NCBI GenBank assembly: GCA_026985525.1
Contig: JALSQI010000039.1
Location: 1-64,000, forward strand
Direction of reading: 5' to 3'
Length of the DNA: 64,000 nt
Source of the DNA: Archaeoglobaceae archaeon
GTDB taxonomy: Archaea > Halobacteriota > Archaeoglobi > Archaeoglobales > Archaeoglobaceae
Below the pieces are notes generated by a model. The model was not told the DNA's origin, did no database searches, and saw nothing but the letters and a program-made list of their open reading frames with translations. Position 1 is the first letter of the stretch, and each line of letters begins with the position of its first letter. This document shows positions 46,313-55,185 of the stretch, piece after piece. A program made the translations under genes and the position numbers.

Positions 46313-47263
46313 CTAATTAGAAGTCCACCCCTCTAATCTATCCATTATCTCTTCAATCGCTTCTTCAACAGCATCTCTGATATCCTCACCTTTCTCCTTA
46401 AGCTTTTCAAGAAGTTTTAAATCGTTTTTATCTCCAATTTTGCCCAGCAGATATATTACGTCCTGAATAATCGTATTATCCTCCTTAGTTTCTCCCCTTT
46501 CAAGCATTTCAACCAATCGATCTTTTACTATTTTGAGTTTTTTAGGATCACTACATATCTCTTCAAGAATCATTATGGCTCCAACTCTCGCCATGATTTC
46601 CGGCTTTTCGAGAACGTTAACCAAAGCTAAAAGCTTTTCGTCGCTATCTATGTCAGCTTTAACTTCGTCTATCCTACCTTCTTTTAGGAGAGTCACGTAG
46701 TATTCAGTTTTGTAATTTTCACCGCAAAGAACTTTTCTTATCCAACTGAGCAACTCTTCAGTTGAATACTCTCCGACTAACTTTACGTCACCAACGACTA
46801 CTGTTGGAGCTGAAGTTACTCCGTACTTTTCTCCCAATTCTGGATAAAGTGTTACGTCTATAACTTTGACTTTAACGTTTGGATTTGCTATAGCTATCTT
46901 GTTTAAAGCTTCAACTACCTGAGCGCAGTGTGGGCATATAGGTGCTATAAATACTTTTACTTCCAACTCTCCTTTGCACTCTATTTTTAAGTCTCGCTTT
47001 AAGTCCTGCACTCCCTCTACTAAGTAAGCTAAGGTCCTCAAAAAAGGTTCAAATTCCATTTGAATTGGTACTGCCATGTAAACTATTTCCACTTCTCCAT
47101 TTGACAAGGTTATGTACGAATTCGAGTCATTAACAATCTCCACATCAGCTCCAAAATCCCTTAGCTTTTCGAATTCTTTCATTTCCTTTGTTGGATTGAC
47201 TATTTTTACTTTCACACCTTCAAGGTTAGGCAGAATTTTTTCCGCCTTCTTTACGTCAAACAA
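46313..47263 (-). CDS. Thioredoxin-like PDO-type protein with helical C-terminal domain
   Basis: About 316 residues. The N-terminal 90 residues form a thioredoxin-like fold without cysteines. The second domain has the redox motif CPHC in VFIAPICPHCAQVVEAL, followed by GVTSAPTVVVGDVKLVGEY, as in archaeal protein disulfide oxidoreductase. The last 120 residues are helical, suggesting HEAT-like repeats (ALVNVLEKPEIMARVGAIMI and NTIIQDVIYLLGKIGDKNDL). The TTG at 47263 follows GGAGG. The helical addition is unusual. Confidence 0.75.
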   Translation of the reverse strand: MFDVKKAEKILPNLEGVKVKIVNPTKEMKEFEKLRDFGADVEIVNDSNSYITLSNGEVEIVYMAVPIQMEFEPFLRTLAYLVEGVQDLKRDLKIECKGELEVKVFIAPICPHCAQVVEALNKIAIANPNVKVKVIDVTLYPELGEKYGVTSAPTVVVGDVKLVGEYSTEELLSWIRKVLCGENYKTEYYVTLLKEGRIDEVKADIDSDEKLLALVNVLEKPEIMARVGAIMILEEICSDPKKLKIVKDRLVEMLERGETKEDNTIIQDVIYLLGKIGDKNDLKLLEKLKEKGEDIRDAVEEAIEEIMDRLEGWTSN

Positions 47264-47298
47264 TTCTCCCGCCTCCAAATAATTTTAAAATAAAAAAT

Positions 47299-47775
47299 TT
47301 AGGCTTCTTCTAGAATTTCTAATTTTCCTTCATCTATTTCTCTTTGTACGTCTTTGGGGTGTTTTCCTTCTACGCTGATACCCATAGAAACACAAGTTCC
47401 CAAAACTTCTTTAACTGCGGCTTTCATAGTATAGCTAAGCATCTCTGGCTTCTTCATCTTAGCTATTTTTATGACCTGTTCCATTTTCAAGTCAGCTATG
47501 AATTCTCTCCCAGTTTTACTCGAACCCTTCTCTATTCCGAGCTCTCTTTTTATTAAAGCAGAAGTCGGTGGTACGCCTACTTCTATTTCAAAACTCCTGT
47601 CGTCATGTACAATTATTTTCACTGGAACCGATAAACCATCGAACTCCTTCGTAGCTTCGTTTATCTTGTCCACTACTTGCTTGACGTTCAAGCCGAGAGG
47701 TCCAATAACCGGGCCAAGTGGAGGGCCCGGAGTAGCCTTACCGCCCGGAACTAAGACTTCAACAACTCTTGGCAA
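47299..47775 (-). CDS. rpl11: Ribosomal protein uL11
   Basis: Large-subunit protein of the GTPase centre. [20 protein letters not shown] and [19 protein letters not shown] are diagnostic. TTG 47775 lies six bases after GGAGGTG; a GTG at 47784 is part of that ribosome binding site and is not usable as a start. About 158 residues. Part of the archaeal FtsZ-SecE-Spt5-L11 order. Confidence 0.95.
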   Translation of the reverse strand: MPRVVEVLVPGGKATPGPPLGPVIGPLGLNVKQVVDKINEATKEFDGLSVPVKIIVHDDRSFEIEVGVPPTSALIKRELGIEKGSSKTGREFIADLKMEQVIKIAKMKKPEMLSYTMKAAVKEVLGTCVSMGISVEGKHPKDVQREIDEGKLEILEEA

Positions 47776-47825
47776 CTTCTTCACCTCCTCGACACGCAGT
47801 TTCTATTCGCTTTAAAAACATATGG

Positions 47826-48281
47826 CTACTCTTCTCTCTTATCAACTATCCTAACGTTGTCGGCATTAACGGTAACTGGTATAGGCACGACCGCATCTCT
47901 TAGCTCTACGGTAATCTCGTTTCTCGATTCGTCAACTCTCTTGACTACCGCTAATTCTCCTTTAAAAGGACCTGAGATTATTTCCACGGTATATCCCTCT
48001 TTTATCTGTTCCGCAGCTTTCCTTGGAGTTAAGAAGTGCTCTATTTCGTTAAAAGATACTACACCTTTTACGACGCCTTTTACGTGCGGCAATCCTTTTA
48101 TAGCTTGTAGCAAATCTTCCATTTTTTCAGCTTCAACTATAACGTATCCTTTTAACTCCTTTGGCGCAAGTATTGAATATATTTCCAACCCGTACTTTTT
48201 AACCGACATTTCCATAAGATTTGCAACAACCCTTTCCTGATTGGCAGTAGTCTTTATTACGAAAAACTTGTTCTCGCTCAT
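47826..48281 (-). CDS. spt5: Transcription elongation factor Spt5 (NusG)
   Basis: Spt5 clamps RNA polymerase during elongation. The 151-residue protein has an NGN domain (FFVIKTTANQERVVANLM, LKGYVIVEAE, VKGVVKG) and a KOW domain (VEIISGPFKGELAVVKRVDESR). ATG 48281 follows GGTGAAGAGT. Cotranscribed with secE and rpl11. Confidence 0.94.
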   Translation of the reverse strand: MSENKFFVIKTTANQERVVANLMEMSVKKYGLEIYSILAPKELKGYVIVEAEKMEDLLQAIKGLPHVKGVVKGVVSFNEIEHFLTPRKAAEQIKEGYTVEIISGPFKGELAVVKRVDESRNEITVELRDAVVPIPVTVNADNVRIVDKREE

Positions 48282-48298
48282 ACTCTTCACCGACTTAA

Positions 48299-48520
48299 TT
48301 AGTGCCTTAGAGAGGTGGGCAGAACGCTCATTAATAAGTAGATTATGAATCCTATTGTTCCAACTACGAACATAACCGCTACGGAAACCTTAGTCGTCAT
48401 GAAAAACTCTTCTTTATCAGGTTTCCTTGTCATTTTTAACACGTTTATGTACTCGTTAAGTTTAGCCCTGAACTTCTCTCTATCCGTTAGCCAACTGAAG
48501 TCAAACTGAAATTCCGACAT
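48299..48520 (-). CDS. secE: Preprotein translocase subunit SecE (Sss1)
   Basis: A 73-residue single-pass membrane protein: a soluble N-terminal part with EYINVLKMTRKPDKEEF, the SecE amphipathic helix, then one membrane segment (VSVAVMFVVGTIGFIIYLLM). ATG 48520 follows GGAGTGATTTTC. Position between ftsZ and spt5 is the standard archaeal order. Confidence 0.93.
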   Translation of the reverse strand: MSEFQFDFSWLTDREKFRAKLNEYINVLKMTRKPDKEEFFMTTKVSVAVMFVVGTIGFIIYLLMSVLPTSLRH

Positions 48521-48551
48521 GAAAATCACTCCACAAAAAGAGTAAATAAAA

Positions 48552-49637
48552 CTACCTCACCAAATCGATTCCATACCTCTTACTCGAAACTGGCTTCCTG
48601 CCAAGTATCTGCGGGGATTTTACGCCAGTAACTATCACAAGTGTTCTCATAGTGTTTTCTAATTCTGGATCTATCATTGCTCCCCAGATTATCCTAGCAT
48701 CTGGATCTACTTTTGCGTATATCTCCTCTATGACTTTCTCCGCTTCTTCTATGGTCATGTCTGGGCCACCAGTAACGTTAACTAAAGCAGCTTTAGCTCC
48801 GGATATGTCAACTTCTAAAAGTGGACTTCTCAAAGCTTTTCTTATAGACTCTGTCGCTTTGTCTTCTCCACTTGCCTCACCCAAACCAATCATCGCAACT
48901 CCGCCTTTCTCCATAACAGTCCTGACGTCTGCAAAGTCTAAGTTTACCAAAGCTGGCTTTGTTATAAGCTCGGTTATTCCCTTAACAGCCCTCATCAAAA
49001 CTTCGTCTGCAACTTTGAAAGCGAGTTGTAGAGGGTAGTTTGGAACCACTTCAAGTAATCTGTCGTTTGGTATTACTATTACTGTGTCCGCTACTTCTCT
49101 TAACCTTTCGAGTCCTGCTTCAGCGTTCGCTCTCCTTATAGCACCTTCGGCGGAGAAAGGATAGGTTACAGTTGCGATAGTTAAAGCTCCTGCCTCCTGA
49201 GCCGCTTCAGCTACGACTGGAGATGCACCAGTTCCAGTACCACCACCGAGACCACAAGTTACGAATACCAAGTCCGCACCTTCTACTAACTTCTTTATTT
49301 CTTCTTCGTTTTCCCTCGCAGCCTCCTCGCCCACCTGAGGCAAGCTACCAGCACCAAGTCCTCTCGTTCTCTTTTTGCCTATCAACAACCTTCTATGAGC
49401 CTTAGTGTAGTAAAGCTGTTGAACGTCAGTATTTATAGCAATTAATTCAGCTCCGGCTATACCTTCTTCATACATCCTCGTAATAGTATTACAACCTCCA
49501 CCACCCACACCTATGACCTTGATATTTGTCTTGAGCTGTTCTAACATTTCTATTATTTCGTCTTCCACTCCTTCAGGTTCAAAATCCATCCTTTCTCTTT
49601 CAGCCCTAGCCAGTGCTTCTTCAATTATTGATTTCAT
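48552..49637 (-). CDS. ftsZ: Cell division GTPase FtsZ
   Basis: FtsZ polymerises at the division site. The 361-residue protein has [17 protein letters not shown], the tubulin signature [16 protein letters not shown] near residue 125, and the synergy-loop region [17 protein letters not shown] charged 35-residue N-terminal extension is normal for archaeal FtsZ1. It heads the run ftsZ-secE-spt5-rpl11. Confidence 0.96.
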   Translation of the reverse strand: MKSIIEEALARAERERMDFEPEGVEDEIIEMLEQLKTNIKVIGVGGGGCNTITRMYEEGIAGAELIAINTDVQQLYYTKAHRRLLIGKKRTRGLGAGSLPQVGEEAARENEEEIKKLVEGADLVFVTCGLGGGTGTGASPVVAEAAQEAGALTIATVTYPFSAEGAIRRANAEAGLERLREVADTVIVIPNDRLLEVVPNYPLQLAFKVADEVLMRAVKGITELITKPALVNLDFADVRTVMEKGGVAMIGLGEASGEDKATESIRKALRSPLLEVDISGAKAALVNVTGGPDMTIEEAEKVIEEIYAKVDPDARIIWGAMIDPELENTMRTLVIVTGVKSPQILGRKPVSSKRYGIDLVR

Positions 49638-49690
49638 TTTTATCCCCTCTTGGGCTTCGCTAAAAAGTCAAAGTTTTTACGCCAGCAATA

Positions 49691-49700
49691 CTATATAAAC
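49691..49700 (+). promoter_or_regulatory. TATA box of pyrC
   Basis: CTATATAAAC sits with its centre about 26 bases before ATG 49721, the spacing at which transcription would begin at the start codon. This implies a leaderless pyrC mRNA; no ribosome binding site is seen. Confidence 0.55.
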
Positions 49701-49720
49701 CTTTGTTATCCACATGCCAC

Positions 49721-50920
49721 ATGTACGGTAAGATCCTTTACAGAGGTAGAATTGTTGAAGTTGGAATAGAAATAGAGGGAGAGAGGATAAAGAAGATTGG
49801 AAAGAGCGTGAAGGGTAGAAAAGTAAGAGGATTAATACTCCCCGCAGCTATAGACGTTCACGTTCACTTCAGAGACCTTAGAGAAAAACACAAAGAAACG
49901 ATAGAATCGGGTTCCCTCTCAGCAATACACGGCGGAGTTTGCTTAGTAGTTGATCAACCAAACTGCAATCCAGCAATTACAGATTCGGAAGTTTACGAGG
50001 AGAGGATGAGAAGAGCAAAAAAGAAATTGTACTGCGATTACGCTCTAAATTTCGCTCTAACGGAAAAAAATCGAGAAAAAATAGAGGAGGAGGTCAAAAA
50101 AGTTTCCAAGAAGTACTTCGTTCCAGCAATAGGTGAAGTTTTTCTCCAGCATTCACAAGGGTTGCAAGTTAGCTACAACACTCTATTCTCTTTAAAAGCC
50201 GATATGATAACAGTACACGCAGAGGATGCTGAGCTTGTAAAGTGCAATTCTATACCCAACTTCGATTGTAGGCCAGAAGAGGCAGAAGTTAAAGCTGTAG
50301 AGATGTGCATAAAAGGCTTGAAAAAATGTCACTTCTGCCATATCTCAACCGTAAAAGCTCTCGACGTAATATGCAAAGCAAAGAAAGATTTTACAAAAGA
50401 AGTAACTCCACACCACATGCTACTAAGCGTTAAAGACTACGAGAGACTCGGCAGTTTCGTCAACGTAAATCCACCTTTGAGAAGTGAGCCTTTACTGAAG
50501 TATCTCGATTTCTTTGAAATCATAGCTTCCGATCACGCACCGCATACACCAGAGGAGAAGAAAGAAGGCTTGCCCGGATTTCCGGGAGTTGAAACGATGT
50601 ATCCAATAATAGTAAGCTTGATAAAAGAAGGAGTCATAGGTTTAAAAGCAATAGACAAGCTAACGTCCAATCCAGCAAGAATTTTCGGATTCGACAAATT
50701 TGGTTATGGAGAGATAGAAGAAGGCATGCTCGCAAACTTCGCAGTTTTCGACTTTTCTAAGGAGTGTAGAATAAGTTCGAGAAACCTACACTCTCTTTGC
50801 GGATGGACGCCTTACGAAGGTTACAAGGCAATATTTCCGAGTGAGGTTTGGCTTAGAGGGGAAAACGTTTTACCAGATGTAAAAGCTGGCAGAGTGTTAG
50901 GCAGAGTGTTAGAAATATAA
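49721..50920 (+). CDS. pyrC: Dihydroorotase
   Basis: The enzyme closes carbamoyl-aspartate to dihydroorotate in pyrimidine synthesis. The 399-residue amidohydrolase has LPAAIDVHVHFRDLREKHKE with the first metal histidines, a VHAEDAEL histidine, CHFCHISTVKAL, and IIASDHAPHTPEEKKEG with the catalytic Asp. ATG 49721 is chosen because of the TATA-box spacing. It is divergent from ftsZ. Confidence 0.94.
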   Translation: MYGKILYRGRIVEVGIEIEGERIKKIGKSVKGRKVRGLILPAAIDVHVHFRDLREKHKETIESGSLSAIHGGVCLVVDQPNCNPAITDSEVYEERMRRAKKKLYCDYALNFALTEKNREKIEEEVKKVSKKYFVPAIGEVFLQHSQGLQVSYNTLFSLKADMITVHAEDAELVKCNSIPNFDCRPEEAEVKAVEMCIKGLKKCHFCHISTVKALDVICKAKKDFTKEVTPHHMLLSVKDYERLGSFVNVNPPLRSEPLLKYLDFFEIIASDHAPHTPEEKKEGLPGFPGVETMYPIIVSLIKEGVIGLKAIDKLTSNPARIFGFDKFGYGEIEEGMLANFAVFDFSKECRISSRNLHSLCGWTPYEGYKAIFPSEVWLRGENVLPDVKAGRVLGRVLEI

Positions 50921-50927
50921 AAAATTA

Positions 50928-51659
50928 TTATTCTTCTATTCTCGGTGCTAATATGTACTCTACTTTTGCCTTTCCATCGCAAACGTCAAATATCAATCTA
51001 ACCGGATAGTTCGTTCCCAAGTATATAGTGAGCAAGTCTCCACTACCAGCAATTTTTACGAACTCTTTCAAGTATTCCACTGAAAACATGCTCCTCGCAA
51101 CAGCCTTATTAAACTCTATTAACTCCCCTTCACTCATGTGAAACTCTATTTTGTCAACGTCCCCTTCAGCTTCTATGTAAAATCCCGAGTCGTCACTGCG
51201 AAATACGACGTGATCGCTTATCTTATCTGCAGCCTGTATTACTTTTTTGAATTCTCCTGCATCCATTACTATTTTTGCGGGAAGTTCGAGATTGGGTACT
51301 TTTGGCTCTTTCCTTATGGCTGAAGGATCTATTAACTGTACAGAGTACTGCACACTCCCAAATTTTATTGTCATCGTAGAACCTTCAACTTTAAGCTCGA
51401 CAAGCTCCTTACTCTTTATCGTTTTTGAAATGTCATGCACTCTGTTTACGTCAACTCCAATAACTTCTTCCTCATCAACGGAATAAACTTCGAAGCTATC
51501 GGAAGGCACGTCAACTATAACCATAGCAACGTTTGCGGGATCAACAGCTCTGGAATGAAAGCCTTCACTTTTGAAGTGGAATCTCGCTTCGCTAACCAAA
51601 GCGACCATGGCTTTTGCCATTGTTTTCAAAACATCGCCGGTAAGAATGACGTCAATCAT
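50928..51659 (-). CDS. pcn: Sliding clamp PCNA
   Basis: PCNA is the ring that tethers DNA polymerase and repair enzymes. The 243-residue protein starts IDVILTGDVLKTMAKAMVAL. It has RAVDPANVAMVIVDVP, a typical interdomain region (LNPS-like LIDPSAIRKEPKVPNLELPA), and ends with KVEYILAPRIEE, the conserved PCNA tail. ATG 51659 follows GGGGG. A longer N-terminal version is not supported. Confidence 0.95.
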   Translation of the reverse strand: MIDVILTGDVLKTMAKAMVALVSEARFHFKSEGFHSRAVDPANVAMVIVDVPSDSFEVYSVDEEEVIGVDVNRVHDISKTIKSKELVELKVEGSTMTIKFGSVQYSVQLIDPSAIRKEPKVPNLELPAKIVMDAGEFKKVIQAADKISDHVVFRSDDSGFYIEAEGDVDKIEFHMSEGELIEFNKAVARSMFSVEYLKEFVKIAGSGDLLTIYLGTNYPVRLIFDVCDGKAKVEYILAPRIEE

Positions 51660-51778
51660 CGCTAACCCCCAGATTAAGCGAAACAATAAAAAATATTTAA
51701 TTTTTTCCTTAAGGAGGTTCAAAAGCTATTGGTTATAAAAATCGCAAAAACCTTTAAGGTTTAAAGCAACTTAGATTC

Positions 51779-52537
51779 ATGGACGTATTCGACTCACACA
51801 CGCACGCAAATACTATGCAAAATTCAGTTTTAGAGCTAATGAACGTAGCTGGAGTAACAGAGCTGGCTGTTTGTAGCTTTGTACCTCTCGCAAAAAATCC
51901 AGAAACGCTGAGAGATCACTTCGAAGAACTCTGCACTTTTCAAAAGGAGAGAATAGAAAAATATGGAATGGAAGTACACGTTTTCGTTGGAATTCACCCC
52001 CTATGCATACCTGAAAACTGGAAAAAAGCTATAGAGTTCGTTGAAGAGTTTTTAGCAGAAGACATGGCTACGGGAATAGGAGAAGTTGGTTTACACTTCT
52101 TAAACGAGGGGGAAGAGGAAGTCTTACTGCATCAGTTAAAACTCGCAAAAGAGTACAGCGTTCCTGTAATCGTACATACACCACCAGTAAACAGGATAGA
52201 TGCAGTAGAGAGAACTTTAAAAATTGCAGAGAAAGCAAAAGTAAATTTCGACAATTTGGTGATAGACCACACTTCGATAGATACTATTGGAATCGTTAAA
52301 GAGAACAACGCAATAGCAGGAGTTTCAATAAAACCGGGATTAGTAACTCCAGAAACGATTGTAGAGAACTTAGACGACTTCGAAGATTGCTTACTGAACA
52401 GCGATTGTGCAAACGTAACGGATACAGATCCCTTAGCCGTTCCAAAAACTGTAAGGTATATGATGAGAGAAGGTATTGAAAAGAAAACGATAAAAAAGAT
52501 GTGCTTCAATAATGCGAAAAAGGTATATAAAGTTTAA
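51779..52537 (+). CDS. TatD-family metal-dependent hydrolase
   Basis: A 252-residue amidohydrolase-fold protein, close to the archaeal TatD-like group. FDSHTHANTM at the start holds the first metal histidines; VFVGIHPL, GIGEVGLHF, VIVHTPPVNR and VIDHTSIDT follow; NSDCANVTDTDPLAVP holds the last Asp. TatD proteins are DNases, but in this subgroup the activity is unproven. Confidence 0.82.
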   Translation: MDVFDSHTHANTMQNSVLELMNVAGVTELAVCSFVPLAKNPETLRDHFEELCTFQKERIEKYGMEVHVFVGIHPLCIPENWKKAIEFVEEFLAEDMATGIGEVGLHFLNEGEEEVLLHQLKLAKEYSVPVIVHTPPVNRIDAVERTLKIAEKAKVNFDNLVIDHTSIDTIGIVKENNAIAGVSIKPGLVTPETIVENLDDFEDCLLNSDCANVTDTDPLAVPKTVRYMMREGIEKKTIKKMCFNNAKKVYKV

Positions 52538-52626
52538 GTTTTAATTCCAGTTTTTATTTCGGTTCGTTATTTCGGTTTGATTTTAGAACAAAAATTATTT
52601 TAAAAACAGTTTTTGAGTTTTAAATC

Positions 52627-53403
52627 ATGAAAAAGCTCGTAGTTTTGATATTGCTGTTAGCCGTAGCTTTCGCGGGATGCACAAACGTTTCGAATAACGT
52701 TAAGTTAAACCAAGCACGGATGCACGGTAACGCCACGCATGGCAACGCTCAGGGTAGAGCTATGATGGGTAATAGTCAGGGAGCTATGATGAGAAACGGT
52801 CAGAAAGGGATTGTGATGAGAAACGGTAGCGTAAGCGTTCACACAATGTGGAACGAAGTAATGGGGATAAAAGCTGGAAACTTAACTCCTCAGGAAATAA
52901 AAGACATACTGTACATGAGACAGGAAGAAAAGCTCGCTCACGACGTTTACATTACCCTATACAACAAGTGGCACCTACAGATTTTCAAGAACATAGCGAA
53001 CAGTGAGCAAACCCACATGGATGCTGTAAAGATGCTGATAGAGAAGTACAACTTAACAGATCCCAACAAAGGAAAGGGTATTGGAGAGTTTGAAAACCCG
53101 AACTTCACTAAGCTTTACAGAGAATTGGTGGCAGAAGGAAACAAATCGGTCTTAGATGCACTTAAAGTTGGAGCGATAATAGAAGAATTAGACATAATCG
53201 ATTTACAGCACTGCTTAAACAACACAAACAAGAGCGATATAAAGATAGTGTTCGAGAACCTAATGAAGGGTTCAAGAAACCACTTAAGAGCTTTCGTGTC
53301 GAATATGGAAAGAATGGGCTACAACTACAAACCTAAGTACTTAAGTGAAGAGGAGTTCAAACAAATAATAAGCAGCGGAACTGAAAGAGGTTCAGCAAAG
53401 TAA
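52627..53403 (+). CDS. Ferritin-like DUF2202 lipoprotein
   Basis: A signal peptide (KKLVVLILLLAVAFAGC) ends in a lipobox cysteine, so the protein is probably a lipid-anchored outside-facing protein. A Met/Asn/Gly-rich linker of about 60 residues follows. The domain (about 95-240) is a four-helix bundle with MRQEEKLAHDVY, NSEQTHMDAV, IIEELDIIDLQ and GSRNHLRAF, the Glu/His spacing of a ferritin-like di-metal site. Methionines and histidines in the linker could bind copper or other metals. Confidence 0.82.
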   Translation: MKKLVVLILLLAVAFAGCTNVSNNVKLNQARMHGNATHGNAQGRAMMGNSQGAMMRNGQKGIVMRNGSVSVHTMWNEVMGIKAGNLTPQEIKDILYMRQEEKLAHDVYITLYNKWHLQIFKNIANSEQTHMDAVKMLIEKYNLTDPNKGKGIGEFENPNFTKLYRELVAEGNKSVLDALKVGAIIEELDIIDLQHCLNNTNKSDIKIVFENLMKGSRNHLRAFVSNMERMGYNYKPKYLSEEEFKQIISSGTERGSAK

Positions 53404-53406
53404 ATT

Positions 53407-54297
53407 TTATTTTTCTTTTTCAAAAAGTTCTCTTTCTAAATCCAGTTCTGTTTTTATACCCAGCGCGTGTAAAGCTTCGTTAGCTTCATCTATACTTTTA
53501 CAGCCTTTAACTGCTTTAGCCATCTCATTCAGTTCGAAAAGAATTTCAGATTTAACAAAGAAAATCAAAGCGTTTAAAATTGAAACGTTGATTTTGAAAT
53601 CCCACGACTCGTATTCTCCGTAATAGCCCGTTGCAGCTAATAAAGGAATTTTCGATGCGTGACTTTTTACTCTTTCAGCTTTCTTTAATACGTCCTCAGC
53701 CAAGTTTTTTTCCAATAATCTAACGCCAATTAAAGCATCCAACTCAGCCAGCTCGCTCAAGTACTTTTCTATCTCATCTCTACTCAACTCTCCATCGCTA
53801 CCAAAACCCGTAACTGCTACTGGGGCTTTCATCTCAGCTAAGGCACAAAGCATAATCGAGTCGCATAGCGGGCTAAACACTCTCTCTTTACCTCTCGCCA
53901 ATATATCTCCTCCAGCATCAACTCCAACGGGTTGGAGTCCGTTAGAGTAACAGAAGTCCTTTATAGACTTGGCGATTTTGTTTGGCTTTGTTATATCTAT
54001 GCCTACTGCATCTCCAGCAATTTCAGCTATCTCTGCAACAGCAGGCTTGAAACCGTTTGGCAGTAAGGCATTTCTCATCCAAGCAAGACAGTCGTTAATT
54101 CTGCGAGCGTTTAAAATTTCTTTAATGCTTCTCGGTCCCGGTTTTTTATCAAATCTGTATCTCTCCCAAATAGCTCCTCCACAAATGAAGTCGGAGTTAA
54201 ACTCCTTTTTTAGCATTAAACCAACAAAGTAAGCACTTAAAACGTCCCCTCCACCACCAGCTCCAATGGTAAAAAATTTGCAGAGCAAAAGTATCAC
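53407..54297 (-). CDS. DUF1152 family protein
   Basis: An archaeal family of unknown function. The 296-residue protein has IGAGGGGDVLSAYFVGLMLK at the start, a glycine-rich nucleotide-binding-like loop, and GVDAGGDILARGKE in the middle, both conserved in DUF1152. GTG 54297 directly follows the mdh stop, so the two are cotranscribed. Confidence 0.78.
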   Translation of the reverse strand: MILLLCKFFTIGAGGGGDVLSAYFVGLMLKKEFNSDFICGGAIWERYRFDKKPGPRSIKEILNARRINDCLAWMRNALLPNGFKPAVAEIAEIAGDAVGIDITKPNKIAKSIKDFCYSNGLQPVGVDAGGDILARGKERVFSPLCDSIMLCALAEMKAPVAVTGFGSDGELSRDEIEKYLSELAELDALIGVRLLEKNLAEDVLKKAERVKSHASKIPLLAATGYYGEYESWDFKINVSILNALIFFVKSEILFELNEMAKAVKGCKSIDEANEALHALGIKTELDLERELFEKEK

Positions 54298-55185
54298 CTA
54301 AGCTATTTTATCGAGCCACTCTTTTAGAATTTTAGCTGAATTTCTGAGATTTTCCAAATCCTCCTCGCACAACTCAACTTCCAAAACTTCAGCTCCTTTT
54401 TTACTTAATACGACTGGAACACCAATAGAGACGTCCTTTATACCGTATTCTCCATCTAAAACGATGCTCGCGGGAATTACTTCCTTAGTATCTTCTAAAA
54501 TTGCTCTAACCATTCTGTAAATACAAACAGCTGGACCAAAAATAGTGGCTCCCTTTTTCTTTATAACTTCTGCGGCTATTTCTCTCGTTTTCTTTAAAGC
54601 TTCTTGCAAATCTCCCTCTACGAATGTTTTAGCGGCGAACATACTATCTCCATGCTCTCCAAGAATCATCGCTTTTTCCCATCCTTCTATACCCATTCTC
54701 TTAGCTATCAACTTAAAACGAGATGTATCAAGCAATCCACCCATTCCTATTACTTCAAATCTGCTTTTACCACAGAGTTCGTTTAGCTTCTTCCACATAA
54801 CGTAATTCATCAAATCCATTGGATTCGTTACGACTATTACCTTAGCCCCACAACAGCATTCCGCTATTTTTTCTGCTATGCCCCTTATTATCCCAGCATT
54901 TTTTTCTGCTAAATCTAATCTCGTCATCCCCGGTTTTCTCGCCATACCTGCTGAAACTACGATTACATCGCTACCCTCTAAGAGAGAGTAATCGTCTCCT
55001 CCAACAACATCAACATTCTTTCCAAGAGCTGAAGCTGAATGAGCTAAGTCCTCAGCCTCTCCCTCAGCCAAGTCCTTTGCGATATCTACAAGAGATATAT
55101 CTACATCCATGTTCAAAAGGCATGTAAAGGCAGACGTGGAGCCGATTCTGCCAGCACCGACAAACCCAACTTTACCGAGTTTCAT
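54298..55185 (-). CDS. mdh: Malate dehydrogenase (LDH-like type)
   Basis: The enzyme interconverts malate and oxaloacetate. The 295-residue protein has the NAD fold GFVGAGRIGSTSAFTCLL, ARKPGMTRLDLAEKNAGI with the substrate arginines, VVTNPMDLMNYVMWK, GMGGLLDTSRFKL, and the catalytic histidine in ILGEHGDSMFAAK. It matches the archaeal Archaeoglobus-type enzyme in length and motifs. It overlaps the NADH oxidase gene by 4 bases. Confidence 0.92.
   Translation of the reverse strand: MKLGKVGFVGAGRIGSTSAFTCLLNMDVDISLVDIAKDLAEGEAEDLAHSASALGKNVDVVGGDDYSLLEGSDVIVVSAGMARKPGMTRLDLAEKNAGIIRGIAEKIAECCCGAKVIVVTNPMDLMNYVMWKKLNELCGKSRFEVIGMGGLLDTSRFKLIAKRMGIEGWEKAMILGEHGDSMFAAKTFVEGDLQEALKKTREIAAEVIKKKGATIFGPAVCIYRMVRAILEDTKEVIPASIVLDGEYGIKDVSIGVPVVLSKKGAEVLEVELCEEDLENLRNSAKILKEWLDKIA

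Noticed and set aside
54298-55185. Altered substrate specificity of malate dehydrogenase
   Set aside because: The segment GMGGLLDTSRFK first looked unusual, but the key Asp and Arg of the LD-x-x-R motif and the arginine loop are all present.
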